A DNA stretch of 64,000 nucleotides. Source: Citreicella sp. C3M06 (GTDB lineage: Bacteria; Pseudomonadota; Alphaproteobacteria; Rhodobacterales; Rhodobacteraceae). Each line of letters begins with the position of its first letter. Position 1 is the stretch's first letter. The translations under genes and the position numbers were made by a program. Positions 15,906-22,632 of this stretch are shown here, piece by piece. Where the stretch lies: NCBI RefSeq assembly GCF_018860705.1, contig NZ_JAHKQA010000093.1:1-64000 (forward strand). The letters run 5' to 3'. The notes below the pieces were generated by a model. The model searched no databases. It worked only from the letters and a program-made list of their open reading frames with translations, and had not been told where the DNA came from.

Positions 15906-16061
15906 ATGCCTGAGAAGACTGGCAAGCCGACATCGCTCAAAGATGGCGCATCGCCGAAGCCGATCACGCACAGCGCAAGCCCAAGAGGCACCACCCCTCC
16001 TGGGGCAAGCGCTTCGCCGAGCAAAATGTCTGGCACCTCGAACCCTCCGCCGAAGAAGTAA
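15906..16061 (+). CDS. Small Ser/Pro-rich protein after cI
   Basis: The 51-aa product (MPEKTGKPTSLKDGASPKP) begins seven bases after AAAAGGAG and 20 bases after the cI stop, so it is probably in the cI transcript. It is highly basic and disordered, ending NPPPKK. No family was recognised. Its co-expression with the repressor means it would be made in the lysogen. Confidence 0.55.
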   Translation: MPEKTGKPTSLKDGASPKPITHSASPRGTTPPGASASPSKMSGTSNPPPKK

Positions 16062-16062
16062 C

Positions 16063-16665
16063 TTACTTCATTCGGATATTGACCCGAGCGACCTGGCTTG
16101 CTGGGACGTAGGTCATTCTAGTGCCCATGTGTTCGTCTTTGATGCCGGTACGCTGCTCTTCAGTGCCGTCGCTCAGCTCCTCCTCTTCCACGACCAGCAC
16201 GACCGAGCCATCTCCACCCAGGTACAGCCCGCCCCAAGGCGCATCATGATATCTTGATCGGTCGTTCATGTATAGAATCCTGCCGCCGACAGTGTGAACC
16301 GATATCTGGCCAACGCAATGATCGGTTTGGACAATGCCGGACCATGCGCCATGGACACCGTCATCGCGATGCACTCTGGCGCTCCCTACACACCAAAGCC
16401 ACCCTTTCCGCCCCCACTTCCGCCATAGTCCGGCACTTAGCAGGCTGATCACGAATGCAGCGATGAAGCTGACGACCGGACCGAACCGCTCAAGAAGAAC
16501 GAACGCCAGCATGGCGAGGGATGCGAACGCGAGAGAGATGAACACCGCATCCGTTGTCGCGTGATCACGCCGGAGCCCGGCATAAGCCGTGACATACCCC
16601 AAATATCCAGCGCCGAGAGCTGTCTGCAAAGACAGTGAAAGATCAAAGAATTCCGTGGTCAGCAT
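16063..16665 (-). CDS. Membrane protein beside the immunity region (possible lysogenic conversion gene)
   Basis: The 200-aa product has three N-terminal membrane helices (about residues 15-32, 43-62, 68-85) ending in a basic RKWGRKGW stop, and a soluble cytoplasmic domain of about 110 residues with a Gly-rich core (APWGGLYLGGDGSVVLVVEEEEL). It converges on the cI transcript, with one base between stop codons, and has its own upstream region. Such isolated membrane genes in immunity regions often affect the host or block superinfection; the sequence does not prove this. ATG 16665 was preferred to a start five codons upstream. Confidence 0.7.
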   Translation of the reverse strand: MLTTEFFDLSLSLQTALGAGYLGYVTAYAGLRRDHATTDAVFISLAFASLAMLAFVLLERFGPVVSFIAAFVISLLSAGLWRKWGRKGWLWCVGSARVHRDDGVHGAWSGIVQTDHCVGQISVHTVGGRILYMNDRSRYHDAPWGGLYLGGDGSVVLVVEEEELSDGTEEQRTGIKDEHMGTRMTYVPASQVARVNIRMK

Positions 16666-16754
16666 CTGACACCTCCTCAAATGGACCTAGCACGGATTTC
16701 GGGGGGTTGCGCGATCACCGTTTGACCGCTTACCCCACGCCCGCGGCCACCCAC

Positions 16755-16779
16755 AGCCCGGCCCCGCGCCGGGCTTTTT
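16755..16779 (+). terminator. Rho-independent terminator
   Basis: AGCCCGGC (16755-16762) pairs with GCCGGGCT (16768-16775) around CCCGC and is followed by five T. It lies upstream of the rightward operon and would stop transcription coming from the cI side, insulating that operon. Confidence 0.8.
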
Positions 16780-16868
16780 GCTGTGCGCCGAACCCTCCGG
16801 CGCACCCACCCCTAACCGCGCCCCAGGCGCCGGTCAATCTTTGTAGAGGAATCTTTTCCCATTTTGTA

Positions 16869-16897
16869 TTGACGAGGGAATTTATTCCCCTCATGCT
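16869..16897 (+). promoter_or_regulatory. Promoter and distant copy of the immunity operator
   Basis: An exact GGGAATTTATTCCC operator (16876-16889), identical to the middle site of the cI/cro region, overlaps the spacer between a TTGACG -35 (16869-16874) and a weak CATGCT -10 (16892-16897). It precedes the rightward operon that ends with the integrase. Repressor binding here should block that promoter. Confidence 0.75.
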
Positions 16898-16926
16898 GCA
16901 TGTCATCATCCCCGATGGAGGCAGCG

Positions 16927-17268
16927 ATGCTCATTCCCACGAAATTCGCAGGGCTTGCCCAAACGCTCTGCACCCCCGACCTCACCACCGCCGCCCCGGC
17001 GGCCGTCCAATCGGCTTGGCTTGATGCCAAGGCCGCACGCGGCCAACCGCTCAGCGCCCGGCAGGTCGCGCGGCTTGACGCGATGCCCAGCACCTATCCG
17101 GGGCGCACCGTCATCCCCGAGGCACCGTTCGTCCACGTCATCACCGAAGGCGATCCTGATCCGCTGCCGCCCGCCCCCGCCTTGAATGCGATAGACGCCG
17201 CGCGCATCGGGGCACTGCCCCGCACGCGCGCCGCCATCGCCCGCATGTTCGGTGGGGATGCGGCCTGA
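16927..17268 (+). CDS. First gene of the integrase operon, unknown function
   Basis: The 113-aa product starts MLIPTKFAGLAQTLCTP at ATG 16927 with GGAGG six bases upstream; earlier in-frame ATGs at 16900 and 16915 would overlap the ribosome site. The sequence is Ala/Pro-rich with a Gln/Ala helix (AWLDAKAARGQPLSARQVARL) and a C-terminal helix (ALPRTRAAIARMFGGD). It resembles small phage early proteins but no family was identified. Its stop and the next start share one base (TGATG). Confidence 0.6.
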   Translation: MLIPTKFAGLAQTLCTPDLTTAAPAAVQSAWLDAKAARGQPLSARQVARLDAMPSTYPGRTVIPEAPFVHVITEGDPDPLPPAPALNAIDAARIGALPRTRAAIARMFGGDAA

Positions 17269-17495
17269 TGCCATGCCACGAAACATGGCCTGCCTGCAGC
17301 ACTCACGGACCCGCGTCCGAGCACGAAGACCTCGCGCTCTGGTACGCCTGCGAGGTCATGGAAGACGCGGACCTCTACGATTCAGAGGTGATCGCGTCCG
17401 CCTGCGAGTTGGTTCTGGACCACGCGCAGGCCACCTATGCCGACCGCCAGCTGGCAACGCACCTGCTGGCCAACACCAACCGGAACGCCGCCTGA
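17268..17495 (+). CDS. Small acidic phage protein
   Basis: The 75-aa product (MPCHETWPACSTHGP) is acidic and helical (LALWYACEVMEDADLYDSEV and AQATYADRQLATHLLANT), with two Cys and two His near the N-terminus. The start is coupled to the gene before it. Function is unknown. Confidence 0.55.
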   Translation: MPCHETWPACSTHGPASEHEDLALWYACEVMEDADLYDSEVIASACELVLDHAQATYADRQLATHLLANTNRNAA

Positions 17496-17553
17496 CCCAT
17501 TGGTGACCGCCCCGCACGCGGGGTGGCATCCCATGTGTAAAAAGGAGCACAAG

Positions 17554-17823
17554 ATGACCCCCGAAAAAGACAATACGCTCAACGGCGCGCGCACCGCCGA
17601 AGCGCTGACCTCTTTCCAGAGCGGAGACAGGCTCGCCGACTGGAGCGCAAACATCGTGCGCGCCCGCCGCCGCCATCCCTCGCCGGAAGCCAAGCCAACC
17701 GCCTGCCACTCATGGAGCTGGGCAGGACTCGCCATCGCGATTGTGCTGGGTTGGGCATCGTCGGCCCTGCTGCTGTGGACTGGTCACGCCGCGCTTTCGG
17801 CGCTGCTGGAGGTGTTCCGGTGA
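17554..17823 (+). CDS. Small single-pass membrane protein
   Basis: The 89-aa product starts MTPEKDNTLNGARTAEAL at ATG 17554 behind AAAGGAG. It has a basic juxtamembrane segment (ANIVRARRRHPSPEAK) and one strong membrane helix (about residues 53-73, AGLAIAIVLGWASSALLLW). A short GC-rich hairpin (17511-17524) lies upstream. No holin or other family could be assigned; a topology with the N-terminus inside is likely from the charges. Confidence 0.6.
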   Translation: MTPEKDNTLNGARTAEALTSFQSGDRLADWSANIVRARRRHPSPEAKPTACHSWSWAGLAIAIVLGWASSALLLWTGHAALSALLEVFR

Positions 17824-18032
17824 CCACCCCAACCCAGATCCTCCGCGCCCGCCTGTCGCGGGCGCATGAGCAGTTCGAGGCGTTGCAGCGGGCAACGGCT
17901 GGCCGTTGGCTGCCTGCATCTCTCGCCCGCCAGATCGCAACGGCGGGCATCGAGGCAACCACTATCCGCTGCGACGAGTGCCGCCAGCCCGAGGGAGCGG
18001 CGCATCTGCCGTGGTGCCCGGATAAGGAGTGA
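17820..18032 (+). CDS. Small phage protein with CxxC pair
   Basis: The 70-aa product begins with GTG at 17820, overlapping the previous stop by four bases. An amphipathic helix (TQILRARLSRAHEQFEALQR) is followed by a possible metal-binding CDECRQ and a C-terminal HLPWCPDKE. It resembles short phage zinc-binding proteins. Function is unknown. Confidence 0.55.
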   Translation: MTTPTQILRARLSRAHEQFEALQRATAGRWLPASLARQIATAGIEATTIRCDECRQPEGAAHLPWCPDKE

Positions 18033-18036
18033 CCAC

Positions 18037-18279
18037 ATGAAGAACAAACTCAGCGACCTGAACGACCATCTTTTCGCCCAGCTGGAGCGCCTGTCCGACG
18101 AGACGCTGTCCGCTGAGACGATCGAACAAGAGGTGAAGCGGACCGAGGCGATTGTCTCGGTCTCAGATCAGATCACGGGAAACGCCGATCTGCAGCTCAA
18201 GGCCGCCAAGCTGTTCGCCGAACACGGGCAAGCCATCCTCCCGATGCTGCCGCAGATCCGCGGCAAGACGGAGGAATGA
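18037..18279 (+). CDS. Small acidic phage protein, predicted helical
   Basis: The 80-aa product (MKNKLSDLNDHLFAQLERL) starts five bases after the previous stop with AAGGAG just upstream. It has two amphipathic helices (LSDLNDHLFAQLERLSDE and TIEQEVKRTEAIVSVSDQI) and an ALKAAKLFAEHG-like region. The layout resembles small phage proteins that precede HNH genes, but the function is unknown. Confidence 0.6.
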   Translation: MKNKLSDLNDHLFAQLERLSDETLSAETIEQEVKRTEAIVSVSDQITGNADLQLKAAKLFAEHGQAILPMLPQIRGKTEE

Positions 18280-18282
18280 GCA

Positions 18283-18912
18283 ATGAAGGGTCGACCGATC
18301 GAATACAGCGATGCTCAGATGTTATGGATTCACGACAACCACAAGCGGCCGCGCCGCGAGGCCCACGCCGAGTTTGCCTATCTCTGGGACCGGCCTGACG
18401 TCTCACTGGCCAACTTCAATAGCCTTTGCAAGCGCAAGGGCTGGATGACCGGCAGGACCGGTCGCATCGAGAAGGGCGCCGAAAGCTGGAACAAGGGCAA
18501 GAAAATGCCCTTCAACGAGAACAGTGTGCGCACCCAATTCAAGAAGGGCAAAGTCCCACACACGCACCGCGGCGCGGGCCACGAGCGCATCTGCTCGAAA
18601 GACGGCTACGTCATCATGATCGTGGACGAGGTGAACCCGTACACAGGTGCCCCCACACGCCCGATCCACAAGCACCGCTACCTTTGGCAAAAGGCCAACG
18701 GCCCCGTGCCCGCTGGCCACCGCCTCAAGTGCCTGGACGGCGACAAGACAAATTGCGCGCCCTCGAACTGGGAAGCCGTGCCGTATGCCCTTGCACCCCG
18801 CCTGAACGGTCGCTTTGGGCGAGGCTATGATGACGCCCCGGCCGAATTGAAACCCACGATCATGCTCACAGCGAAACTGGAACACGCAGCGCGCGAGGCG
18901 AAGAAGAGATGA
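18283..18912 (+). CDS. HNH endonuclease, phage type
   Basis: The 209-aa protein has an N-terminal basic DNA-binding-like half (about residues 1-95, RKGWMTGRTGRIEKGAESWN and KGKKMPF) and a C-terminal HNH_3-type nuclease core: KHRYLWQK (about 130-137), the metal-binding GHRLKCLDGDKTNCAPSN (about 145-162) with His, Asp and Asn in the expected order, followed by WEAVP. It cuts DNA in a metal-dependent way; whether it is a homing, restriction or packaging enzyme cannot be read from sequence. It lies in the integrase operon, not beside the terminase where phage HNH genes often occur. Confidence 0.82.
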   Translation: MKGRPIEYSDAQMLWIHDNHKRPRREAHAEFAYLWDRPDVSLANFNSLCKRKGWMTGRTGRIEKGAESWNKGKKMPFNENSVRTQFKKGKVPHTHRGAGHERICSKDGYVIMIVDEVNPYTGAPTRPIHKHRYLWQKANGPVPAGHRLKCLDGDKTNCAPSNWEAVPYALAPRLNGRFGRGYDDAPAELKPTIMLTAKLEHAAREAKKR

Positions 18913-18958
18913 TCACGAAAGCGCAACGCCTCAGCCACGCTCAATAGGGGACAGCAGC

Positions 18959-19369
18959 ATGAAATACATCCTTATCCAGAACCCAGACGGCATCAAAACC
19001 GCGATCACGTTTCCCGAACACATCGTGCATTCAAACATGGCCCGCTACGTCAAGGGCGTGGGGCGCGCGGTATCCGCAGGCAGCTTTGACCCCATCAAGC
19101 ACGAAACGTCAGGCCGCAGCGACAGCCTTCGCTTGCACAGCCGTGCCGTAGATGCCGGGTACATCCTGTTTGGAGCAGCCGTGCGGACGGCGCCAGAACG
19201 GGCGGTCGAACACATGTTGGCGCAATGGCGCAGCAGATTCTCAGCACCCGACCTCGCCGCCCAGATCGCGGACAGCCATGCAGCCGAGGCCCGCATGAAC
19301 GGCGATCTGACCGGCGCGACCATTGCCCGGCAGATCGCGTGGGATATTCGCGCAGCAGGAAAGGATTGA
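18959..19369 (+). CDS. Phage protein of unknown function
   Basis: The 136-aa product (MKYILIQNPDGIKTAITFPE) has a beta-prone N-terminus, and a central AVDAGYILFGAAVRTAPERAV segment. The C-terminal helix HAAEARMNGDLTGATIARQI is strongly amphipathic. A weak GGGGA precedes the start. It sits between the HNH gene and two small genes before the integrase. No family was recognised. Confidence 0.6.
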   Translation: MKYILIQNPDGIKTAITFPEHIVHSNMARYVKGVGRAVSAGSFDPIKHETSGRSDSLRLHSRAVDAGYILFGAAVRTAPERAVEHMLAQWRSRFSAPDLAAQIADSHAAEARMNGDLTGATIARQIAWDIRAAGKD

Positions 19370-19374
19370 ATGGC

Positions 19375-19743
19375 ATGCAGATCGGACAAAAATACCTGAT
19401 CACCCCTGACAACTGGTTCTTTGCGCCAGACCGGGAAAACTATCATGCCGCGTTCGGCACAGTACACGCAGTAGTGGATAGCGAGATGGCCTTGGGCCTG
19501 AAGACCAACCGCAATTCGACAAACTGGTACGTGGTGATTGGCGACATGATCATCGCGGGGTGCCAAATCCACTACGCGATGCGGGCAGATCGGTTCAATC
19601 CGAAGCCGAGCCAAGCCGTCGAAATAGACCATGACGGAAAACGGCTGGTCACCGAAAACGCGATCACTCGAATCTACAACGCCGACGCATCTGGCCTGAC
19701 CGCGTATGTCGGCATTGACCAGCGCTCAGACAAGAGGGAATGA
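19375..19743 (+). CDS. Phage protein of unknown function
   Basis: The 122-aa product starts MQIGQKYLITPDNWFFAPD six bases after the previous stop. It is beta-rich (NWYVVIGDMIIAGCQIHYAM; AVEIDHDGKRLVTENAITRI) and looks like a compact single domain. No catalytic motif was recognised. It is part of the integrase operon. Confidence 0.6.
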   Translation: MQIGQKYLITPDNWFFAPDRENYHAAFGTVHAVVDSEMALGLKTNRNSTNWYVVIGDMIIAGCQIHYAMRADRFNPKPSQAVEIDHDGKRLVTENAITRIYNADASGLTAYVGIDQRSDKRE

Positions 19744-19744
19744 C

Positions 19745-19942
19745 ATGGCCAAGACCGCCGCACCATCCATGCCCACCCCACGCCAGATCGAGGACGCGTG
19801 GAAAGCAGTCAAATCCCTGGACCCCTCTGCGCGCATCGTGTCGGTCGGACCTGATGGGGTGAAATTCGACTACCGCACCGAAACGATTGCGCCAAGTTCA
19901 GAATCGCCCAAGGATAAGCGGGCGCCCCGACCTTGGACCTGA
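19745..19942 (+). CDS. Small basic protein before integrase (candidate excision factor)
   Basis: The 65-aa product (MAKTAAPSMPTPRQIEDAWK) begins one base after the previous stop, behind GAGGGA. It is small, has one helix (TPRQIEDAWKAVKSLDP) and a beta hairpin (ARIVSVGPDGVKFDY), and ends just before the integrase. Size and position fit a recombination directionality factor, but there is no clear winged-helix motif, so this is a guess from context. Confidence 0.55.
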   Translation: MAKTAAPSMPTPRQIEDAWKAVKSLDPSARIVSVGPDGVKFDYRTETIAPSSESPKDKRAPRPWT

Positions 19943-19947
19943 CAGCC

Positions 19948-21012
19948 ATGAAGATCCGATACCCCGGCCTTCTGGCCGAAAAGCTACCGTCCGGGGCAAT
20001 TCGCTACCGCGTGCGCGTTGAAGGTGACAAGGCCCGCCGTATCCCCCTGTCGGTCACGCCGGACCATCCACAGTTTGTCGAAATATACCGTGCGGCGCGG
20101 GGGGGCGTGACCCTCGCGCCCGAGGCCACACCCGAAGAGCGCGCAATCCGGTATTCTATCGGATGGATCGCCGCGAAACACCTTGCCGCCATGGAACGCG
20201 ATGTCGAGGCGGGCGCGACATCACCTCTCACGCTCAAGAAGCGCGCTGGCGTCATGAAGGTGCTGACCGATCGGTACTCTGATTACGCGATGAAAATGCC
20301 GCAAGCGAAGCTGATAGCGCTACGCGACGAGTTCAACGCGACCCCTGCGCGCGCAGACAGCATCATCGAAGGCGTCCGGTCCATGTATCGCTGGGCATGC
20401 GAGCGCGGCCTGTGCGAGGTAAATCCGGCTGTCGGCATTGGGCGGATCGACCCCGGCAAGGGCGGCGCGGTGCCGTGGTCTTCGGACGATCTTCGGAAGT
20501 TCCGCATCAGACATCCGGCGGGAACCACGCCCCACCTCTGCCTCACGCTGCTCATGTTCACAGCATGCCGTATCGGAGATGCGATCTGGCTGGGTCGCGG
20601 CAATGAGACCACTGTGCAAGGCGTGCAGGCGCTCAAATGGCAGCCGGCCAAGCGCGGGTCGGCGGAGGTCACAATCCCCATGCTGCCGCCCCTGCACCGC
20701 GCCACCCGCGCTGCGGCAGTTCAGGGCAAAACCTACCTGCTCAACTCGAAGGGCGCAGCGTTCTCTACCCCGGACTCGCTGGGCAATATGTTTCGGCGCT
20801 GGTGCGGCTCGGCGGGCCTCCAAGGCCGATCAGCTCACGGCGTGCGTAAAGCCGCCGGCCATCTCCTCGCACAAGAGGGCTGCTCGCAATACCAGATCAT
20901 GACGATCCACGGGCACACCCAAGCTCAGACCTCCGAAATCTACACCAAAGGCGTCGAGCGATGGAAGATGGCTAGGGCCGCCATGGCGGCCTTAGAGGAG
21001 ATGGACTGGTGA
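19948..21012 (+). CDS. int: Phage integrase, tyrosine recombinase
   Basis: The 354-aa protein inserts and excises the prophage at the tRNA-Gly site. The core-binding region is residues about 60-165 and the catalytic domain about 175-345, with Arg in FTACRIGDAIW (about 208), HGVRKAAGH (about 297-305), a His in IHGHTQAQTSE and the nucleophile Tyr in EIYTKG (about 332). ATG 19948 lies five bases after the upstream stop; a TTG 15 bases earlier is in frame. It is the last gene of the operon governed by the distant operator. The attachment core follows 110 bases after its stop. Confidence 0.95.
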   Translation: MKIRYPGLLAEKLPSGAIRYRVRVEGDKARRIPLSVTPDHPQFVEIYRAARGGVTLAPEATPEERAIRYSIGWIAAKHLAAMERDVEAGATSPLTLKKRAGVMKVLTDRYSDYAMKMPQAKLIALRDEFNATPARADSIIEGVRSMYRWACERGLCEVNPAVGIGRIDPGKGGAVPWSSDDLRKFRIRHPAGTTPHLCLTLLMFTACRIGDAIWLGRGNETTVQGVQALKWQPAKRGSAEVTIPMLPPLHRATRAAAVQGKTYLLNSKGAAFSTPDSLGNMFRRWCGSAGLQGRSAHGVRKAAGHLLAQEGCSQYQIMTIHGHTQAQTSEIYTKGVERWKMARAAMAALEEMDW

Positions 21013-21018
21013 GATTAT

Positions 21019-21091
21019 CGTGGGACACCCGGAAGGTAACTCATTGGTTTTGTTTGTGCGTCATTTCCCATGCCGTGGGACACTTGTGCGT
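21019..21091. repeat. Paired direct repeats between int and att core (arm-type sites)
   Basis: CGTGGGACAC occurs at 21019-21028 and 21074-21083, and TTGTGCGT at 21054-21061 and 21084-21091. Both pairs lie between the integrase stop and the tRNA-derived core, where tyrosine integrases and their excision factors bind arm sites. Role inferred from position. Confidence 0.5.
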
Positions 21092-21122
21092 TAAATTCAT
21101 TGCGGAAAAGACGGCTTTCCGT

Positions 21123-21140
21123 ATCCCTTCACCCGCTCCA
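21123..21140 (+). other. Right attachment site: 3' end of a tRNA-Gly gene
   Basis: ATCCCTTCACCCGCTCCA is the T-arm/acceptor 3' end, with CCA, of a bacterial tRNA-Gly. No matching 5' half exists here, so it is the duplicated core left by integration into a tRNA-Gly gene; the intact tRNA should lie at the far left end outside the window. Orientation (integrase upstream, tRNA 3' end pointing to host DNA) agrees with that reading. Confidence 0.75.
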
Positions 21141-21300
21141 ATCTCCGCTCATTGCTGTGCCTTGGCCTGATACGGGCCCGCAGGCTGTTCGGCGAAAAAT
21201 TGTTTCACCAGACGCCATCAGAGACCCTGCCCCGGGCCGCCACAACCGCGCCGGGGCGAAAGATTTTCACAGAACGTTTTTTAGCGGGCTGCGGGGTGCC

Positions 21301-21402
21301 TTAGTACAGGCGCTTGCCACGCCGGACCACGGCCAGCATCCCGTTCGGGGCTGGCAGAAAACAGCAGGCAAGCACGAAGCGCAGCGGGTTGATCATCATC
21401 AT
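21301..21402 (-). CDS. Small 33-aa protein downstream of aroB, possible membrane or leader peptide
   Basis: A short frame begins with three consecutive ATG codons (21402, 21399, 21396), with GGAGGG eight bases upstream, and encodes MMMINPLRFVLACCFLPAPN ending in VVRRGKRLY. The hydrophobic stretch FVLACCFLPA is followed by a basic tail. It lies 118 bases after the aroB stop on the same strand and beyond the prophage edge. The strong ribosome site argues for translation; conservation would have to show that it is a gene. Confidence 0.4.
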   Translation of the reverse strand: MMMINPLRFVLACCFLPAPNGMLAVVRRGKRLY

Positions 21403-21520
21403 GCTGAAATCCCTCCGGGTGAAGCGTCCCGAAGCCGCTCTGCTTCGGTTCGCCTGACCCTTAGGAGATCAACGACTCGGTTCCGTGACAGCCATGAAAC
21501 GATCCTGCGACAATCGCCAC

Positions 21521-22630
21521 CTAGCGGCCGCGCAGCCCGTCCTCGAGCACGGCAAGGACCGTCTCGCGCGGCACATCCGCCGTGACAAAGGCCTGCCCGA
21601 TCCCGCGCGCAAGGATGAACCGGATCGCCCCGTCGAGCACCTTCTTGTCCTGTCCCATCAGCGCATAAAGCGCTTCGGCCGAGGGAAGATCGCCGGGAAC
21701 ATCGGCCAGATCGACCTTCATGCCCATTTGCTTGAGGTGGGCGCGCAGCCGCGACGGGTCTTCCTGCGCGCACAGGCCCAGCCGCGAGGACAGCTCGAAG
21801 GCAAGCCCGCAGCCGATGGCAACGCCCTCGCCGTGCAGCAGCCGGTCCGAATAGCCGGTCGCCGATTCCAGCGCATGGCAGAAGGTGTGCCCGAGGTTGA
21901 GCAGCGCCCGATCGCCCTGTTCGGTTTCGTCCCGCGCCACGATCTCGGCCTTCATTTCAACCGAGCGCCCCACGGCATGGGTCAGCGCCGCCCGGTCGCG
22001 GCGCCGGATGGCATCGGCATTGCTTTCCAGCCAGTCAAAGAATGTCGCATCCCCGAGCAGGCCATATTTCACCACCTCGCCGTAGCCAGCGAGGAAATCG
22101 CGATCGCTTAGCGTATCGAGCACCGTGATATCCGCCAGCACCAGGCTGGGCTGGTGAAACGCCCCCACCAGATTCTTGCCAGACGGCGAGTTGATGCCGG
22201 TCTTGCCGCCAACCGAACTGTCGACCTGCGCCAGCAGCGATGTCGGAATCTGCACAAAGCGCACGCCCCGGCGCAGGATCGCCGCAGCGAATCCCACCAG
22301 ATCGCCGATCACCCCGCCGCCAAGCGCCACCACCACGTCGCGCCGCTCGACCTTTCTGGCGAGCAGCCATTCCACCACATGTTCCAGCTCACGCCAGCAT
22401 TTCGTCGCCTCGCCCGGCGGCAGGGTCAGCGACTCGCAGGCGATCCCCGACGTTTCAAGCGCGGCCTGAAATGCCCCGAGATGCGCCTTGGCGACGGTAT
22501 CGTCGCTAACGATGACCACCCGCTTGCGGGGCAGCAGGGGCAGCAGCATCTCTCCGGCATTCTCCAGACCCCCGGCACCGATTTGCACGTCGTAAGCACG
22601 CGCGCCAAGCGCGACATGAACCGTCTTCAC
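21521..22630 (-). CDS. aroB: 3-dehydroquinate synthase
   Basis: The 369-aa enzyme converts DAHP to 3-dehydroquinate with NAD and zinc. The NAD-binding half shows VVIVSDDTVAKAHL and the PPGEATKCW and GGGVIGDLVGFAAA motifs (about residues 70-115), then PTSLLAQVDSSVGGKTGINSP and the metal ligands in GEVVKYG, NLGHTFCHALE and LLHGEGVAIG. The start is GTG 22630, three bases past the aroK stop and with GAGGAGG upstream; an earlier start lies within aroK. aroK-aroB is a common shikimate operon. Confidence 0.96.
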   Translation of the reverse strand: MKTVHVALGARAYDVQIGAGGLENAGEMLLPLLPRKRVVIVSDDTVAKAHLGAFQAALETSGIACESLTLPPGEATKCWRELEHVVEWLLARKVERRDVVVALGGGVIGDLVGFAAAILRRGVRFVQIPTSLLAQVDSSVGGKTGINSPSGKNLVGAFHQPSLVLADITVLDTLSDRDFLAGYGEVVKYGLLGDATFFDWLESNADAIRRRDRAALTHAVGRSVEMKAEIVARDETEQGDRALLNLGHTFCHALESATGYSDRLLHGEGVAIGCGLAFELSSRLGLCAQEDPSRLRAHLKQMGMKVDLADVPGDLPSAEALYALMGQDKKVLDGAIRFILARGIGQAFVTADVPRETVLAVLEDGLRGR

Positions 22631-22632
22631 CC

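Larger units (their letters stand above)
1..21140. mobile_element. Lambda-like prophage, integrase-proximal part (left end outside window)
   Basis: The segment carries a coherent siphoviral gene set: divergent repressor genes, replication helicase, TerS/TerL, gpW, portal, capsid and tail genes on the minus strand, and an integrase at its right edge. The right boundary is drawn at the 3' end of a tRNA-Gly sequence just past the integrase. The left boundary is not in the window because tail genes are still running at position 1. The structural genes look intact, with coupled stop/start overlaps and no frameshifts seen, so the element may be functional; induction is not shown by the sequence. 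Confidence 0.95.

Noticed and set aside
17511-17524. CCCCGC/GCGGGG hairpin before the gene at 17554
   Set aside because: Six-base stem with a two-base loop and no U-tract; too weak to call an attenuator.
1-21140. Gene transfer agent (RcGTA-like) cluster
   Set aside because: The order and families (Nu1/GpA terminase, gpW, lambda portal, integrase, cI/cro, tRNA att site) are those of a temperate phage, not the RcGTA cluster.
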